Source: Rhizomonospora bruguierae (GTDB lineage: Bacteria; Actinomycetota; Actinomycetes; Mycobacteriales; Micromonosporaceae). From it: 64,000 nt of DNA. Below the pieces are notes generated by a model. It had not been told where the DNA came from and made no database searches. It saw nothing but the letters and a program-made list of their open reading frames with translations. Both the position numbers and the translations under genes were made by a program. Positions 8,308 through 17,374 of the stretch are shown piece after piece; the first letter of the stretch is position 1, and every line of letters starts with the position of its first letter. The stretch is taken from the NCBI RefSeq assembly GCF_018397995.1, contig NZ_BBQH01000028.1, positions 1-64,000 of the forward strand, given 5' to 3'.

Positions 8308-10013
8308 CGACCGCGGTCATGGTCGTCGCCGGCCGCACCGTAGCTGCTGGCCACCCCAAGCTCGCCGGAGGCGGCGGGACGTACGCCCCGGGGAATGGGC
8401 ACGGTCGGTGTCTCGGCGACCCGCCGCGGCGCGGGCGAAGCCTCGTCGTCGGGCGCCCCGGGTTCGGGCGCGTCGGGCGCGCCGTATCGGACGACCCGGC
8501 GGATACGCCAGAACAGGAAGACGCCCACGATCAACGCCAGCACGACCGTGACCAGGATCGCGGTGCGGGACGGGGGCGATGACGTGTCCGGCGTGGACCG
8601 GGCGCCCGCCGCCGACCCGGTCGGCTCGGCCGGCCCCGCCTGCCCGGCCAGCGCCACCGCCTGGGCGGGGTCGATGAGGCCGAACCCGTACTGCGGATCG
8701 GGCGCCTCGCCGGAGGCCATGGGACTCGCGGAGCGCAGGATGTCGTTGACGATCTGCGCCGCGGGCGCGTCCTTGTCGGCGCCGCGCAGGAGCGCCGCCT
8801 CCCCTGCGACGAACGCGACCGCGTACTGCACGCCCGAGCCGGAAAACGTTCCGGTGCCCAGGATCCCGACGCTGGACACGCCCACTCCGGGGGCGACCAC
8901 GTCCACGTCGCCCGCCGCGTACGTCGCGGCCAGTTCGCCGTCCACGCCCATCCCGCCGACCTGGATCACTTCCGCCGGCCAGGTCCCGGCCTCGCCGGTC
9001 GACGCGCCCATCACCACCACGACGTCGTGGCTGGCCGCTTTGCGGATCGCCGCGCCGACGGGCTCCTGGGCGGGGTCGACGTAGGAGCCCAGGGCGATGA
9101 TCCGGGCGCCGGCGGAGACCGCCACCTCGATCGCGGCCGCCTGGTCGGCCACCGTCGCCTTCGGCTCGTTGGTCGCGATGCGTACGGGCAGGATGGTCGC
9201 CTCGGGCGCCATCCCGACGATCGGGCTGCCGCCGCCCTCGTCGGCCGCGATGATGCCCGCCATCGCGGTGCCGGTGCCGAGGCAGTCGACGTCCCCACGG
9301 CCGGAGCCGGTGACGATGTCGGGGCCGGAGGCGACCCGTTTCTGCAGGGCAGGCACGCTGCCGTCGACGCCGGAGTCGATCACCGCCACGAGGACGCCAC
9401 CGCCCCGCCCCCGATCCCACGCCTGTTGCGGGGCGAGCCGCAGATGCGCCCAGTCCGAGGCGCTGCCGGGCACGGGCACGCCGGCGCACGAACCGGGCTT
9501 GGCGCTCGGCGCCGCCGAGGCGCTGGCTGTCGGCGTCGCCGACGCGCCGGCCGTCGGCCCGGCCGTCCCGAGCGGGTCCGCGGGCATCTTGGTGGGTGCG
9601 CCCGCCCCCCGCTCATCCCGACTCTCCGGCTTGGTCGGCTTGGCGGGTGCCGCCTTCTTGGTGGACTTCGTCGGCAGGACCCCGTACTGGACGCCGTCCC
9701 CGACCGCGTCCCACGGCAGCACCAGGAACCACCCGACGCGCAGCGTCGCCGGGTCGGTGAGCGAACCACCGTCGGGTTGGGTCCGCCCGACGTTGAGATC
9801 GAAGATGTCGGCGGACCGGCCCGCGCTGCCGAGGAACCGCACCGCGATGTCGGTCAGGCTCTCCGGCTTGCCGGATGCGGTCGCGCCGACCTCGTAGTAC
9901 TTGACGTTGACCGGGGTGGGCGCGGCCGCGCGGGCCGCCGGGGCCAGACCGGCGGCAAGGACCACCGCGCCGAGCAGGGCGGCCACCTTACGTACCCAGC
10001 CGGTGGCTGGCAT
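8304..10013 (-). CDS. Mycosin-like subtilase with degenerate active site
   Basis: A 569-residue exported protein: signal peptide (1-31), a LysM-like module (about 35-113), a Pro/Ala/Thr linker, a subtilase (S8) fold (about 185-445), a C-terminal membrane helix (about 483-502) and a cytosolic tail. This is MycP-like topology. The Asp motif VAVIDSGV is intact (Asp213), but the His motif reads DCLGTGTAMAG (Thr247 where mycosins have His), the Ser motif aligns as GVQYAVAFVAG (Gln396), and the oxyanion Asn of the GN motif is absent. It is therefore probably a pseudoprotease. MycP proteins also stabilise the ESX complex independently of protease activity, which could be the retained role. GGAG lies six bases before the ATG. 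Confidence 0.82.
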   Translation of the reverse strand: MPATGWVRKVAALLGAVVLAAGLAPAARAAAPTPVNVKYYEVGATASGKPESLTDIAVRFLGSAGRSADIFDLNVGRTQPDGGSLTDPATLRVGWFLVLPWDAVGDGVQYGVLPTKSTKKAAPAKPTKPESRDERGAGAPTKMPADPLGTAGPTAGASATPTASASAAPSAKPGSCAGVPVPGSASDWAHLRLAPQQAWDRGRGGGVLVAVIDSGVDGSVPALQKRVASGPDIVTGSGRGDVDCLGTGTAMAGIIAADEGGGSPIVGMAPEATILPVRIATNEPKATVADQAAAIEVAVSAGARIIALGSYVDPAQEPVGAAIRKAASHDVVVVMGASTGEAGTWPAEVIQVGGMGVDGELAATYAAGDVDVVAPGVGVSSVGILGTGTFSGSGVQYAVAFVAGEAALLRGADKDAPAAQIVNDILRSASPMASGEAPDPQYGFGLIDPAQAVALAGQAGPAEPTGSAAGARSTPDTSSPPSRTAILVTVVLALIVGVFLFWRIRRVVRYGAPDAPEPGAPDDEASPAPRRVAETPTVPIPRGVRPAASGELGVASSYGAAGDDHDRGR

Positions 10014-10158
10014 GTGCTCTCCTCAGGTCGGGGACATCGGGCTCCGCCGGTAGACGTTCGGGTCCCCGTTCGCGGTTCACGGAACGCTGAACTTCGGGTC
10101 GCGTTTGTCCGTCTACCGGTGACCAAGTGACAACGCGAGTCCGTCAGGGAGGACGACC
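10014..10158. promoter_or_regulatory. Divergent promoter region, mycosin-like / LuxR genes
   Basis: A 145-bp gap between two divergent transcription units of the T7SS locus, so it must contain both promoters. A strong ribosome site (AGGGAGG, 10146-10152) precedes the plus-strand GTG at 10159, and GAGGAG precedes the minus-strand ATG. No operator was identified. The adjacent LuxR-type regulator is the obvious candidate to bind here. Confidence 0.5.
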
Positions 10159-10851
10159 GTGGCACCACATACCGCGATCCGCTACCACGCTGACCTCGCT
10201 CCGCCGCCCGGGTCCGACGGGTTGATCAGCGTCGCGATCGTCGACGACCAGCCGGTGACGCGGGCGGGCATGGAGCAGGCCCTCGCCGGAGACCCCGACC
10301 TCACCGTGGTGGCCTCCGTGGACTCGGTCGGGGACCTGCCCGCGGGCAGCCGTGCCGACGTCGCGATCATCGCGCTCCCCCTGGTCGGTGACGGGCCGGC
10401 GGCCGTGGCATCGGCGGCCGCCATCGCCCATCCGCTGGTCACATCGATCTGGGACGGGCCGGCGACGCTGCTGCACGCGATCCGCGCGGGCGCCCGGGGG
10501 TGCATCACCCGGCACTCCGATCCCGAGACCGTGCGCACCGCGGTAGGCGTCATCGCCCGCGGCGGCTTCTATCTGTGCAGCCGGCTGGTGGGCCAGTTCC
10601 AGGCCGGCCTGGTCCGCGCCTCCCGGGAGGACGGGCACGTCCTCGCCCCCCGCGAGGTGGAGACCATCCGGCTGATCGCGCTCGGCTTCACCCAGGCGCA
10701 GATCGCCACCCGGATGGGCCTGACGCAGGCGACCGTCAACACGTACACCAAGCGCATCCGCAGCAAGCTGAACGTCAACAACAAGGCCGAGCTGACCAGG
10801 ATGGCGATCGAACTGGGCTACCTCGACGACCGTCGCCACGTGGCCGCCTGA
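10159..10851 (+). CDS. LuxR/NarL-type regulator with atypical receiver
   Basis: A 230-residue two-domain regulator. The N-terminal receiver-like domain (about 22-140) keeps the acidic pair in IVDDQPVT, but the phospho-acceptor position reads [10 protein letters not shown], with Ala72 for Asp, and the conserved Lys is Arg. The C-terminal LuxR HTH is intact ([31 protein letters not shown]). It probably binds DNA without phosphorylation, as described for other atypical receivers. The GTG start has AGGGAGG at a good distance. It sits divergent from the T7SS core and directly before the EccA-like gene, so it likely controls this locus (inference). Confidence 0.85.
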   Translation: MAPHTAIRYHADLAPPPGSDGLISVAIVDDQPVTRAGMEQALAGDPDLTVVASVDSVGDLPAGSRADVAIIALPLVGDGPAAVASAAAIAHPLVTSIWDGPATLLHAIRAGARGCITRHSDPETVRTAVGVIARGGFYLCSRLVGQFQAGLVRASREDGHVLAPREVETIRLIALGFTQAQIATRMGLTQATVNTYTKRIRSKLNVNNKAELTRMAIELGYLDDRRHVAA

Positions 10852-10859
10852 GGTCCGGC

Positions 10860-13511
10860 GTGGGGACACGGCCACAGGAGCGGGTAACCCCGCGGGGGTG
10901 GGGAAGCCACCGCACCATCAGCGCGGCCGTCAGGGCAGCGGATGACGGGGCGCTCATCCTCGTCTCGCCCGGTGTCTACCGGGAGAGCGTCCTGCTCGAC
11001 CGGCCGGTGGCGATCGTCGCCCAGTCCGCCGGCGGACCGGTCGAGATCGTCGCGGCGCACGGCCCGGCGATCGTCGCCACGGCGGGCACGGTCTCGGTGA
11101 CCGGCGCGACGATCCGCGGCTGCGGCCCGGACGGCGTCGCGGTCGCCATCTCCGCCGGGGACCTCACCCTCACCGACTGCGAGGTGTCGTCCGGGCGGGT
11201 CGAGGTGACCGGCTGGGCCACGCCCACCCTGAACAAGTGCCGCGTCCACGGCTGTAGCGGCGCCGGGATCCACGTGACCGGCGACGCCCGGGTCACGGTG
11301 TCCGGCTGCACCGTCGAGGACGTCGCGGGGGCCGGCGTCCTGCTCGACCGGTCCGCCTCGGCCACCGTGTCGGGCACGACGATCACCCGGGTGTCCACGC
11401 ACGGCGTGTCCGCGGCCGGCGCCGCGTCGGCCGCGCTCGACGACTGCGAGATCACCCACACCGGCGACGCCGGCGTGGCGGTGGACACCACGGGCCGCCT
11501 CACGGTGTCCTCCTGCCGCATGTCCGACCTGGGCAGCGACGGCATCTACGTGTCCGCGCCGGCCGGCCCGACCGACGCGGCGGAGATCATGGACTCCAGC
11601 ATCGCCCGCGCCGGCGGTCGCGGGCTGGCCGCGACCGGGTACGGGAAGGTGGCGCTGCGTCGCTGCCGGTTCACCGACGCCGGCAAGGGGGGTGTCGAGT
11701 ACTCCGACCACACGCGGGGTGAGATGGCCGACTGCGAGGTGACGGGCAGTGCCAGCACCGGGGTGGTCGTGCGTGGCTCGGCCCGGTTGACCGGCGCCGA
11801 CTGCGTGGTCACCCGACCCCAAGCGAACGGTCTCTTCCTCGGCGACGAGGCCGCGGTGACACTCGATCGCTGGCGGGTCGCCGACTCCTCCTTCACCGCG
11901 TTCCACCTCGCCGACCACGCCGACGTCGACCTGCGGGACTGCGTGGTGTCCGGATCCCGGGAGCACGGCGTGCGGGCCACCGGCCGGGCGATGCTGCGGA
12001 TGGCCGGTGGCACCGTCGAGAACGCCCAGATGACCGGCGTGCAACTGGAGGAGACCAGCGACGCCAACCTACGCGAGGTGTCCATCAAGCACACCACCGT
12101 CGGCATCCGGGCACAGACACCGCACCGGCCCCTGGTCGAGAGCTGCACCGTCTCCGCGTCCTCGACCTGCGGCCTGGAGATCGGTCCCGAGACCGGCCTG
12201 ACCGCGCTCAACTCCCGGTTCGTCGGCAACGGCACGGCCGGCGTGTTCATCGACCGGGACAGCGCGGCCCACCTCGAGGGATGCGAGGTCGAGGGCAGCG
12301 AGGGCAGCGGGGTGGTGGTGTGGAACGCCGCCCGGCCGTCGATCCGTTCGGTCACGATCAGCCGGTGTCGCAAGAACGGTGTCTACCTCGCCCCCGAGAC
12401 CAGGGCGACGCTCGACGACGTGACGCTGTCCCACACGGAATTCCCGGCCCTGTTCGTCGGTGACGGCGCCGAACCGGTGATCCGTCGCATGTGGATTCGC
12501 GATGCCGAGGTCGACGCCCGGATCGCCGAGACCGCGCGGCCGGTCTTCGAACAGTGCCGGGTGGACGACGCGATCGAGCGGAGCATTCCGGTCGAGGACC
12601 CGGCACCGGCCCGCCGCACGGTCTCCGGCGCACCGGTCGGGGCAGGACAGCGACCGGGTCACGCCGGCGACGCGACCGGCGCGCCGGACGACCCCACCGA
12701 ACGCCTGCCCGACCTGCTCCGCCAGCTTGACGAGCTGATCGGCCTCGATCGCGTCAAACAGGACGTCGGGACGCTGGTCACGCTGATGCAGATGGTCAAA
12801 CGCCGACAGGAGGCGGGGCTGCCGCCGCCCCCGCTGTCGCGCCACCTGGTCTTCGCCGGCAATCCGGGCACCGGCAAGACCACCGTCGCCCGGCTTTACG
12901 GCCAGATCCTCGCCGCCCTGGGCATGCTCAGCAAGGGTCACCTCGTGGAAGTCGACCGGGGCACCCTCGTCGGCGAGTACGTCGGGCACACCGCGCCCAA
13001 GACGCAGGCCGCGTTCCGGCGGGCCGCGGGTGGGGTGCTGTTCGTCGACGAGGCGTACGCCCTGGTCCCGGACGGCCAGGGCAGCGACTTCGGCCAGGAG
13101 GCGATCGCCACGCTGGTGAAGCTGATGGAGGACCACCGCGACGAGGTGGTGGTCATCGTCGCCGGCTACCCCGACGAGATGGAGCGTTTCATGGCCGCCA
13201 ACCCGGGTCTGGCCTCGCGCTTCACACGCACGCTCAGGTTCGATGACTACGAGCCCAAGGAACTCGTGCGCATCGTGGAGCACCACGCGGGCGCGCACCA
13301 GTACGGCTTGCACGCCGACACCGGTGCCGCGCTGCTGGAGCTGTTCGCCGCGACCCGCCGCACGGACAGCTTCGGCAATGGCCGGTTCGCCCGCCAGGTA
13401 TTCCAGGAGATGACGGAGCGACACGCGCGACGCGTCGCCGAGGTCAGCGACCCGACCGCCGAGGAGCTGACCATGCTGTTCCCGGCCGATCTGCCCGCGA
13501 CAGCGGGGTGA
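10860..13511 (+). CDS. Parallel beta-helix / AAA+ ATPase fusion (EccA-like)
   Basis: An 883-residue fusion. Residues about 15-570 are a right-handed parallel beta-helix of repeated about 23-residue rungs (patterns such as SGxGVxV and DCxVxxxxxxGV). Residues about 610-880 are a CbxX/CfqX AAA+ domain with Walker [10 protein letters not shown] (about 665), Walker [10 protein letters not shown] (about 727) and a sensor/arginine region [10 protein letters not shown]...ASRF. The AAA+ part matches the C-terminal domain of EccA, the cytosolic ESX ATPase; EccA normally has TPR-like repeats at its N-terminus, here replaced by a beta-helix. GTG 10860 has GAGG six bases upstream; the longer open frame overlaps the LuxR gene and is rejected. 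Confidence 0.85.
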   Translation: MGTRPQERVTPRGWGSHRTISAAVRAADDGALILVSPGVYRESVLLDRPVAIVAQSAGGPVEIVAAHGPAIVATAGTVSVTGATIRGCGPDGVAVAISAGDLTLTDCEVSSGRVEVTGWATPTLNKCRVHGCSGAGIHVTGDARVTVSGCTVEDVAGAGVLLDRSASATVSGTTITRVSTHGVSAAGAASAALDDCEITHTGDAGVAVDTTGRLTVSSCRMSDLGSDGIYVSAPAGPTDAAEIMDSSIARAGGRGLAATGYGKVALRRCRFTDAGKGGVEYSDHTRGEMADCEVTGSASTGVVVRGSARLTGADCVVTRPQANGLFLGDEAAVTLDRWRVADSSFTAFHLADHADVDLRDCVVSGSREHGVRATGRAMLRMAGGTVENAQMTGVQLEETSDANLREVSIKHTTVGIRAQTPHRPLVESCTVSASSTCGLEIGPETGLTALNSRFVGNGTAGVFIDRDSAAHLEGCEVEGSEGSGVVVWNAARPSIRSVTISRCRKNGVYLAPETRATLDDVTLSHTEFPALFVGDGAEPVIRRMWIRDAEVDARIAETARPVFEQCRVDDAIERSIPVEDPAPARRTVSGAPVGAGQRPGHAGDATGAPDDPTERLPDLLRQLDELIGLDRVKQDVGTLVTLMQMVKRRQEAGLPPPPLSRHLVFAGNPGTGKTTVARLYGQILAALGMLSKGHLVEVDRGTLVGEYVGHTAPKTQAAFRRAAGGVLFVDEAYALVPDGQGSDFGQEAIATLVKLMEDHRDEVVVIVAGYPDEMERFMAANPGLASRFTRTLRFDDYEPKELVRIVEHHAGAHQYGLHADTGAALLELFAATRRTDSFGNGRFARQVFQEMTERHARRVAEVSDPTAEELTMLFPADLPATAG

Positions 13512-13546
13512 CATCCGGACAGCGACTCGAGAACAAGGAGAACGAA

Positions 13547-14101
13547 GTGACCGAGCAGACCGATGACACGACGCCGCAGACCGATGACACGCCGCCCCCG
13601 CCCCCGCCGCCGGAGCCCGACGACCTACCCAAGATCACGATCCGGCCGGGATGGCCGCGCGATCTCATCGGCCAACTCATCAAGGACGGAGGATCGGAAG
13701 AACCGCCAGCCCCGCCGCAGACACCGTCACGTCCACCATACAAGGTCTATCTCGCCAACCTCCGCGATGCCGAGGCCCAAATCCTCGAGGCCGTCAAATG
13801 GGCGAAACAGGAGTACGACGACCTGGCCGGCCAGTTCGCCAAGGACCAAAAATGGATCTTCACCTTGGACGAAGAGAGGGAACTCTACGAGTATCACGGG
13901 GTTTGGGAGGGTAAGCACCCGAGCATCGTGCTGGGGGACACCTATCCGGAGCGCACAAAGGATTTTTCGGACCGGGGCAACTCGCTGCTGATGTCGGCGG
14001 CAGATGTGATCAGAGCCGCCGGCGACTTTACCCTGGCCCTCGATACGGCCGGCCAGATCTATTCCAAGGCCGACATCGACGCGACCTTTCCTTCCGAATG
14101 A
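13547..14101 (+). CDS. Acidic proline-rich protein, possible T7SS substrate
   Basis: A 184-residue hypothetical protein. Residues 1-30 are a Thr/Asp/Pro-rich tail with a run of prolines; residues about 68-184 are helical, with Trp-rich segments (AVKWAKQEYDDL, GVWEGKHPS). No signal peptide and no membrane helix. GTG 13547 was chosen because AAGGAG lies six bases upstream; an earlier GTG at 13508 overlaps the AAA+ gene stop but has no ribosome site. It directly follows the EccA-like gene and ends in a strong hairpin. EccA-type ATPases act with secreted substrates, so this could be a client, but the sequence alone does not show this. Confidence 0.6.
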   Translation: MTEQTDDTTPQTDDTPPPPPPPEPDDLPKITIRPGWPRDLIGQLIKDGGSEEPPAPPQTPSRPPYKVYLANLRDAEAQILEAVKWAKQEYDDLAGQFAKDQKWIFTLDEERELYEYHGVWEGKHPSIVLGDTYPERTKDFSDRGNSLLMSAADVIRAAGDFTLALDTAGQIYSKADIDATFPSE

Positions 14102-14108
14102 GGCACGC

Positions 14109-14143
14109 GAGATGGCCCGCAGGACCAACCTGCGGGCCATCTC
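14109..14143. terminator. Bidirectional hairpin terminator
   Basis: A perfect inverted repeat with 15-bp arms (14109-14123 and 14129-14143, arm core atggcccgcagg) and a 5-base loop. It lies exactly between two convergent stop codons (14101 and 14160). The U-tract is missing, as is usual in high-GC actinomycetes. It probably ends transcripts from both sides. Confidence 0.75.
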
Positions 14144-14159
14144 ACGCTCGCCCGGCGCG

Positions 14160-14558
14160 TTACAGCCGGCTTGATATGTCGACCTCGCTGAACTCCACAT
14201 GGAGCGGCCTGTCGCTTTCATCGAAGTTCGTATAGACCGTGCCGTTCGGATCCGTCTGCTCCAGGATGACCGCGTTGTCACCGCTACCACTGAACACGGT
14301 CGACGAACCATCCGACACGTCCAGCCGCGTCGTACCATCCGACAGATACGTGTAGTTGCCCGACTTCCCGTCAGGAAACTCAACGTGCCCCGGATTGCCG
14401 TCGCTATCGAACTCGGTGTACTTCGTGCCGCTCGCCAGCGTCCGCGACAGAGTGACCGTGTCATTACCGGTACCGCTGTACACGCTCGACGAACCATCCG
14501 ACATGTCCAGCCGCGTCGTACCGTCTTTGAAGTAGGTGTAGTCACCCGTAAGTGCCAT
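14160..14558 (-). CDS. Two-repeat beta-rich hypothetical protein
   Basis: A 132-residue protein made of two tandem copies of about 60 residues. Each runs G-x-Y-T-Y, DGTTRLD, SDGSS, Y/F-SG, then Y-T-x-F-D and HVEF. The copies (about 5-63 and 66-126) share the signature DGTTRLD(M/V)SDGSS. The pattern resembles short beta-hairpin repeats of RHS/YD or bacterial cell-surface proteins, but I do not recognise the family. No signal peptide. The AGGAG ribosome site before the ATG is good. It may be a T7SS cargo or accessory by position only. Confidence 0.6.
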   Translation of the reverse strand: MALTGDYTYFKDGTTRLDMSDGSSSVYSGTGNDTVTLSRTLASGTKYTEFDSDGNPGHVEFPDGKSGNYTYLSDGTTRLDVSDGSSTVFSGSGDNAVILEQTDPNGTVYTNFDESDRPLHVEFSEVDISSRL

Positions 14559-14588
14559 GCTTGACTCCTGATCTCACTACCAGATGCG

Positions 14589-15017
14589 CTATTGCTTGAT
14601 GGGGCGCGCCCCGGACTCCGGCGGCGGGGCGAGGGCGGCTTCGAGACGCCGACCGACATTCAGCGGCGCCCGCACGATGAGCGCGGCCGCGGGCGGAAGT
14701 GACCGCCGCGGAGCCGGGAAGCTCGCCGTCGGGCTACGGATCGCCCGCACGGCCGCCATCGACCTGCTCGCGGCCCGCACGGCCGCCGTCGGCTCGCGGG
14801 CGGCCCGCACGGCCGCCATCGACCTGCTCGCCGCCCGCACGGCCGCCATCGACTCGCGGGCAGCCCGCACGGCCGCCGCGGCCGATGCGAGGGATGGCGG
14901 TGCCGGCGGTAGTTGCCGCACGGGCGCCACCGAAAGGCGATGACGGAAGTCCCGGACCTGGGGCGGAGCCCCGTGGCGGACCGGGCGATACGGTGCATAC
15001 GAATTGAGCGATGCCAT
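14589..15017 (-). CDS. Ala/Arg repeat hypothetical protein
   Basis: A 142-residue Ala/Arg/Pro-rich protein of low complexity. Residues about 46-97 are five near-identical 10-residue units of the type MAAVRAASRS, encoded by 30-bp DNA repeats. This frame was chosen over the overlapping alternative (with WRPCG repeats) because its codons end almost always in G or C, as in neighbouring genes. The start is ATG 15017, with AAGGA upstream. It lies 29 bp downstream of the beta-rich gene start region on the same strand, but no function can be assigned; it could be spurious. Confidence 0.4.
   Translation of the reverse strand: MASLNSYAPYRPVRHGAPPQVRDFRHRLSVAPVRQLPPAPPSLASAAAAVRAARESMAAVRAASRSMAAVRAAREPTAAVRAASRSMAAVRAIRSPTASFPAPRRSLPPAAALIVRAPLNVGRRLEAALAPPPESGARPIKQ
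14743..14880. repeat. Five tandem 30-bp repeats (coding)
   Basis: Units start at 14743, 14773, 14803, 14833 and 14863, each beginning gcccgcacggccgcc, followed by two alternating tails (atcgacctgctcg or a ggctcgcggg type). They fall in frame in the Ala/Arg-rich protein and give 10-residue repeats. Copy number probably varies between strains. Confidence 0.85.
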
Positions 15018-15168
15018 GGGGGCGACATCCTTACCTGGTCTCGGGGGCGGCGCAGCTGATCCGCCGAGCCCGTTGCCGCATGCTAGCCCGTTGCGGTGGG
15101 CACACTCCAGATCCTTATCTGGTCCAGACGCCGCCGATAAGAGGCGCCCCGGATATGGCCACACCATG

Positions 15169-15873
15169 TCATCTTCGGGCGCGTTGACGGGTGTACTTTA
15201 GTTCCGTTCGCATCAGCCCCACGCGCAAGCCGGCGGCGATACCGGCAAGCGTCCCACCGGTCCCGATCGGGCAACAGATGACGTCGAACTGCTCGACGAT
15301 CTCCGCCGGTAGCTCCGCACAACCGCGCACGGCGAGGGCGTTGCTGCCACCCTCCGGCAGCAGGTAGAACCGGCCCCAGACCTCTCGCAGAACCCCGATC
15401 ACCGGCGGGCTGCGCTTCTCCCGGTACGTCGCTCGATCGAGGTAGGTGAGCCGCATCCCCCGGCTCACCGCGTAGGCCAAGGACGGGTTCAGTGGCAGAT
15501 GCTCCTCACCCCGGATCACTCCGACCGTGTCGAATCCGAAGTAATACCCAGCCGCTGCGGTCGCGCGAATGTGGTTCGAGTAGGCCCCACCGAAGGTCAA
15601 CAAGGTGTCGTGGCCTTGGTCCACCGCCGCCACCAGGTTGTACTTCAGCTTCCGCCACTTGTTTCCCGGAAACTCCGGATGGATCAGATCGTCACGCTTC
15701 ACCAACAACCGCACGCCCGCCCGGTTGACCCGCTCGTCGTGCACGTCCACGACAGGCGACGGAAGCCGGAGGGAAACGCCAGCGCGCCGCAGCAAACGAT
15801 CCACAGCACCACGGCCTGCCAGGTCAACGTGATCTTGCCTTAGGCCGACCCCGAATGGGCAGACGCATGCCAC
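15169..15873 (-). pseudogene. Truncated ACC deaminase / D-cysteine desulfhydrase-like gene
   Basis: The reading frame (234 codons) matches the PLP-dependent ACC deaminase/D-cysteine desulfhydrase family: LRLPSPV, LLVKRDDLIHPEFPGNKWRKL (the PLP Lys lies in the GNKWRKL segment), TFGGAYSNHIRATAAAG, and the phosphate loop CPIGTGGTLAGIAAGL. The family is usually about 300-330 residues. Here the frame stops about 15 residues after the phosphate loop, so roughly the last 80-100 residues are missing. The N-terminus is also uncertain (GTG 15873 gives a non-family leader). Probably a decayed gene, or less likely an assembly frameshift near 15200. Confidence 0.7.
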
Positions 15874-15879
15874 GGGTCG

Positions 15880-17265
15880 TCACGACTGGATGGCGGACCA
15901 GGACAGCACCGACTCCTTCCCCTCCGCGGGGGCGACCCGGCCGGTGCTGCCGGTGAAGCCGATCCACGCCTTGTCGGTGCCCAACTGCGCCCGTAGGTCG
16001 ATCGAGTAGGTGAACAGCGGAGCGGCTGGCTGCTCGCTTGACTGTCCGGCCCGGACGGTCAACGTTCCGGCGCTCGCGCTGTAGTGGACCCAGACGTAGA
16101 ACGGTTGGTTGTCCGTCACGCTGAACCCGGGCGGGGCCGAGATGTGGTGCCGGGTGATGTCGCCGTTGGTGGTGACCGCGATGTGCGGGTTCTGGCCCTC
16201 CGGGTCCCATCCGGCGTTGGCCCAGGTGTCGATCTCCACGGCGACACTTGGCCGGATCATCCACTCCGGCTCGACGTCGGGGCGCCCGCCGTACCCGATG
16301 CCGCCGCCGGTACCGCCGAGAGCGTCCTCCCCCGCGGCCTGGATGACGAAGGCGAGGCCGTCGGTGTGCGCCTTGATGGCAACCTTGAACCACGACGCGA
16401 ACGACCGGTTGGTATCCACCCGCTCCGTCGCCCAGAGGCTGCCCTTCTGCTCCAGGCCCTCGGCCAGATCCACCCGGCCGTCGACGGCCTTCGCCGAACC
16501 GTTCAGGCGCAGGTTCGTCGTCTTGCTGAAGTCGGGAAAACTCACCGAGAACGACGGCGCCTGCGGTTCCGGCGCCGTGGCGGACACCGTCGGGGAGCCG
16601 GTCGGCGAGGCCGCCCGGGTAGGTGCCGCCGTGGTCGGTGTCGTCGTCACGGTCGGGCTGGTCGTCGGCTCGGGGGTCCCGGTGTCTTCGGCCATCACCC
16701 CCACCCGCAGCGCCTGCTCGTACGCCGAGGCGTACGTCTCCACCTCGTTCACGAAGGTGGTCGCCCGCGCGGGCACTCCGGCGGCCTGGTGCACGTCCTG
16801 CAGCGACGAGGCGAAGGCACCCACGGCCAGCCGCCACACGTCACCCGGCACGCCGCTCGTGCGCAGGTTCCCGATCAGGTCGCAGGTCAGATGCGCGAGC
16901 GCCAGCACACTGGCCGACTCGTCGTCGGGCCGCGCGGCCTGCCAGGGCTTCCAGACCTCCCACTCGTTGGCCGACAGCCCGGCGATGCCGCCTTCCGGCG
17001 TGCCCTTGAAGCCCGTGGCGGCCATGACCTGACCGGCCAGCCGGGCCGGGGTGACGGCGGGGCAGGACGCCGAGGCTTCGGTGAGGGCGGCCAGGCGCGC
17101 GTCGTCCAGCGGAACGATGCCCTCGGGCTGCGCGTTGGCGGTGGTCACCACGGTCGCCACGCCGGCCAGGACGAGGACGCCGACGGTGGCGACCACCACG
17201 CGTCGCCGCTCGGGCCGCCAAAGCGATCGGGTCCACCGGCTGCCTGCGCGAAACTTCGTACCCAT
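15880..17265 (-). CDS. Membrane-anchored degenerate transglycosylase / L-type lectin
   Basis: A 461-residue exported protein: basic N-terminus, signal-anchor helix (about 22-42), an SLT-like region (about 68-150), a Thr/Pro linker (about 180-225) and a C-terminal L-type (legume-like) lectin domain (about 230-460). Lectin signatures are the SFASWFKV strand, DGLAFVIQA, GIGYGG, VAVEIDTW and NPHIAVTTNGD, which is the metal and sugar site pattern. In the SLT-like part, the position of the catalytic Glu (Q-x-x-x-E-S/T-G-F) reads QVMAATGF, so Glu is Ala83 and lytic activity is doubtful. It is divergent from the LysM-like gene. Likely role: binding cell-wall glycan near the secretion apparatus (inference). 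Confidence 0.72.
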   Translation of the reverse strand: MGTKFRAGSRWTRSLWRPERRRVVVATVGVLVLAGVATVVTTANAQPEGIVPLDDARLAALTEASASCPAVTPARLAGQVMAATGFKGTPEGGIAGLSANEWEVWKPWQAARPDDESASVLALAHLTCDLIGNLRTSGVPGDVWRLAVGAFASSLQDVHQAAGVPARATTFVNEVETYASAYEQALRVGVMAEDTGTPEPTTSPTVTTTPTTAAPTRAASPTGSPTVSATAPEPQAPSFSVSFPDFSKTTNLRLNGSAKAVDGRVDLAEGLEQKGSLWATERVDTNRSFASWFKVAIKAHTDGLAFVIQAAGEDALGGTGGGIGYGGRPDVEPEWMIRPSVAVEIDTWANAGWDPEGQNPHIAVTTNGDITRHHISAPPGFSVTDNQPFYVWVHYSASAGTLTVRAGQSSEQPAAPLFTYSIDLRAQLGTDKAWIGFTGSTGRVAPAEGKESVLSWSAIQS

Positions 17266-17374
17266 CCGACGCTGCTCCCCTCACTGTGGCGTATTCGCGC
17301 CTCGCATCGTTGACGGGCCGCGGGCCCCGGTGGTTCACGGCCGGCGGTGAACCGAATCGCGCGGCCGCTCGTCC

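Noticed and set aside
10500-10859. Extension of the beta-helix/AAA+ gene into the LuxR gene
   Set aside because: The added residues are an out-of-frame reading of the LuxR HTH. GTG 10860 has a suitable ribosome site after the LuxR stop.
14743-14880. Repeat array considered as CRISPR
   Set aside because: Repeats are directly adjacent without unique spacers, are in frame and have no cas genes nearby.
15880-17265. Membrane-anchored protein considered as EccB
   Set aside because: It has lectin motifs and an SLT-like region and lacks the EccB repeat and Cys pattern.
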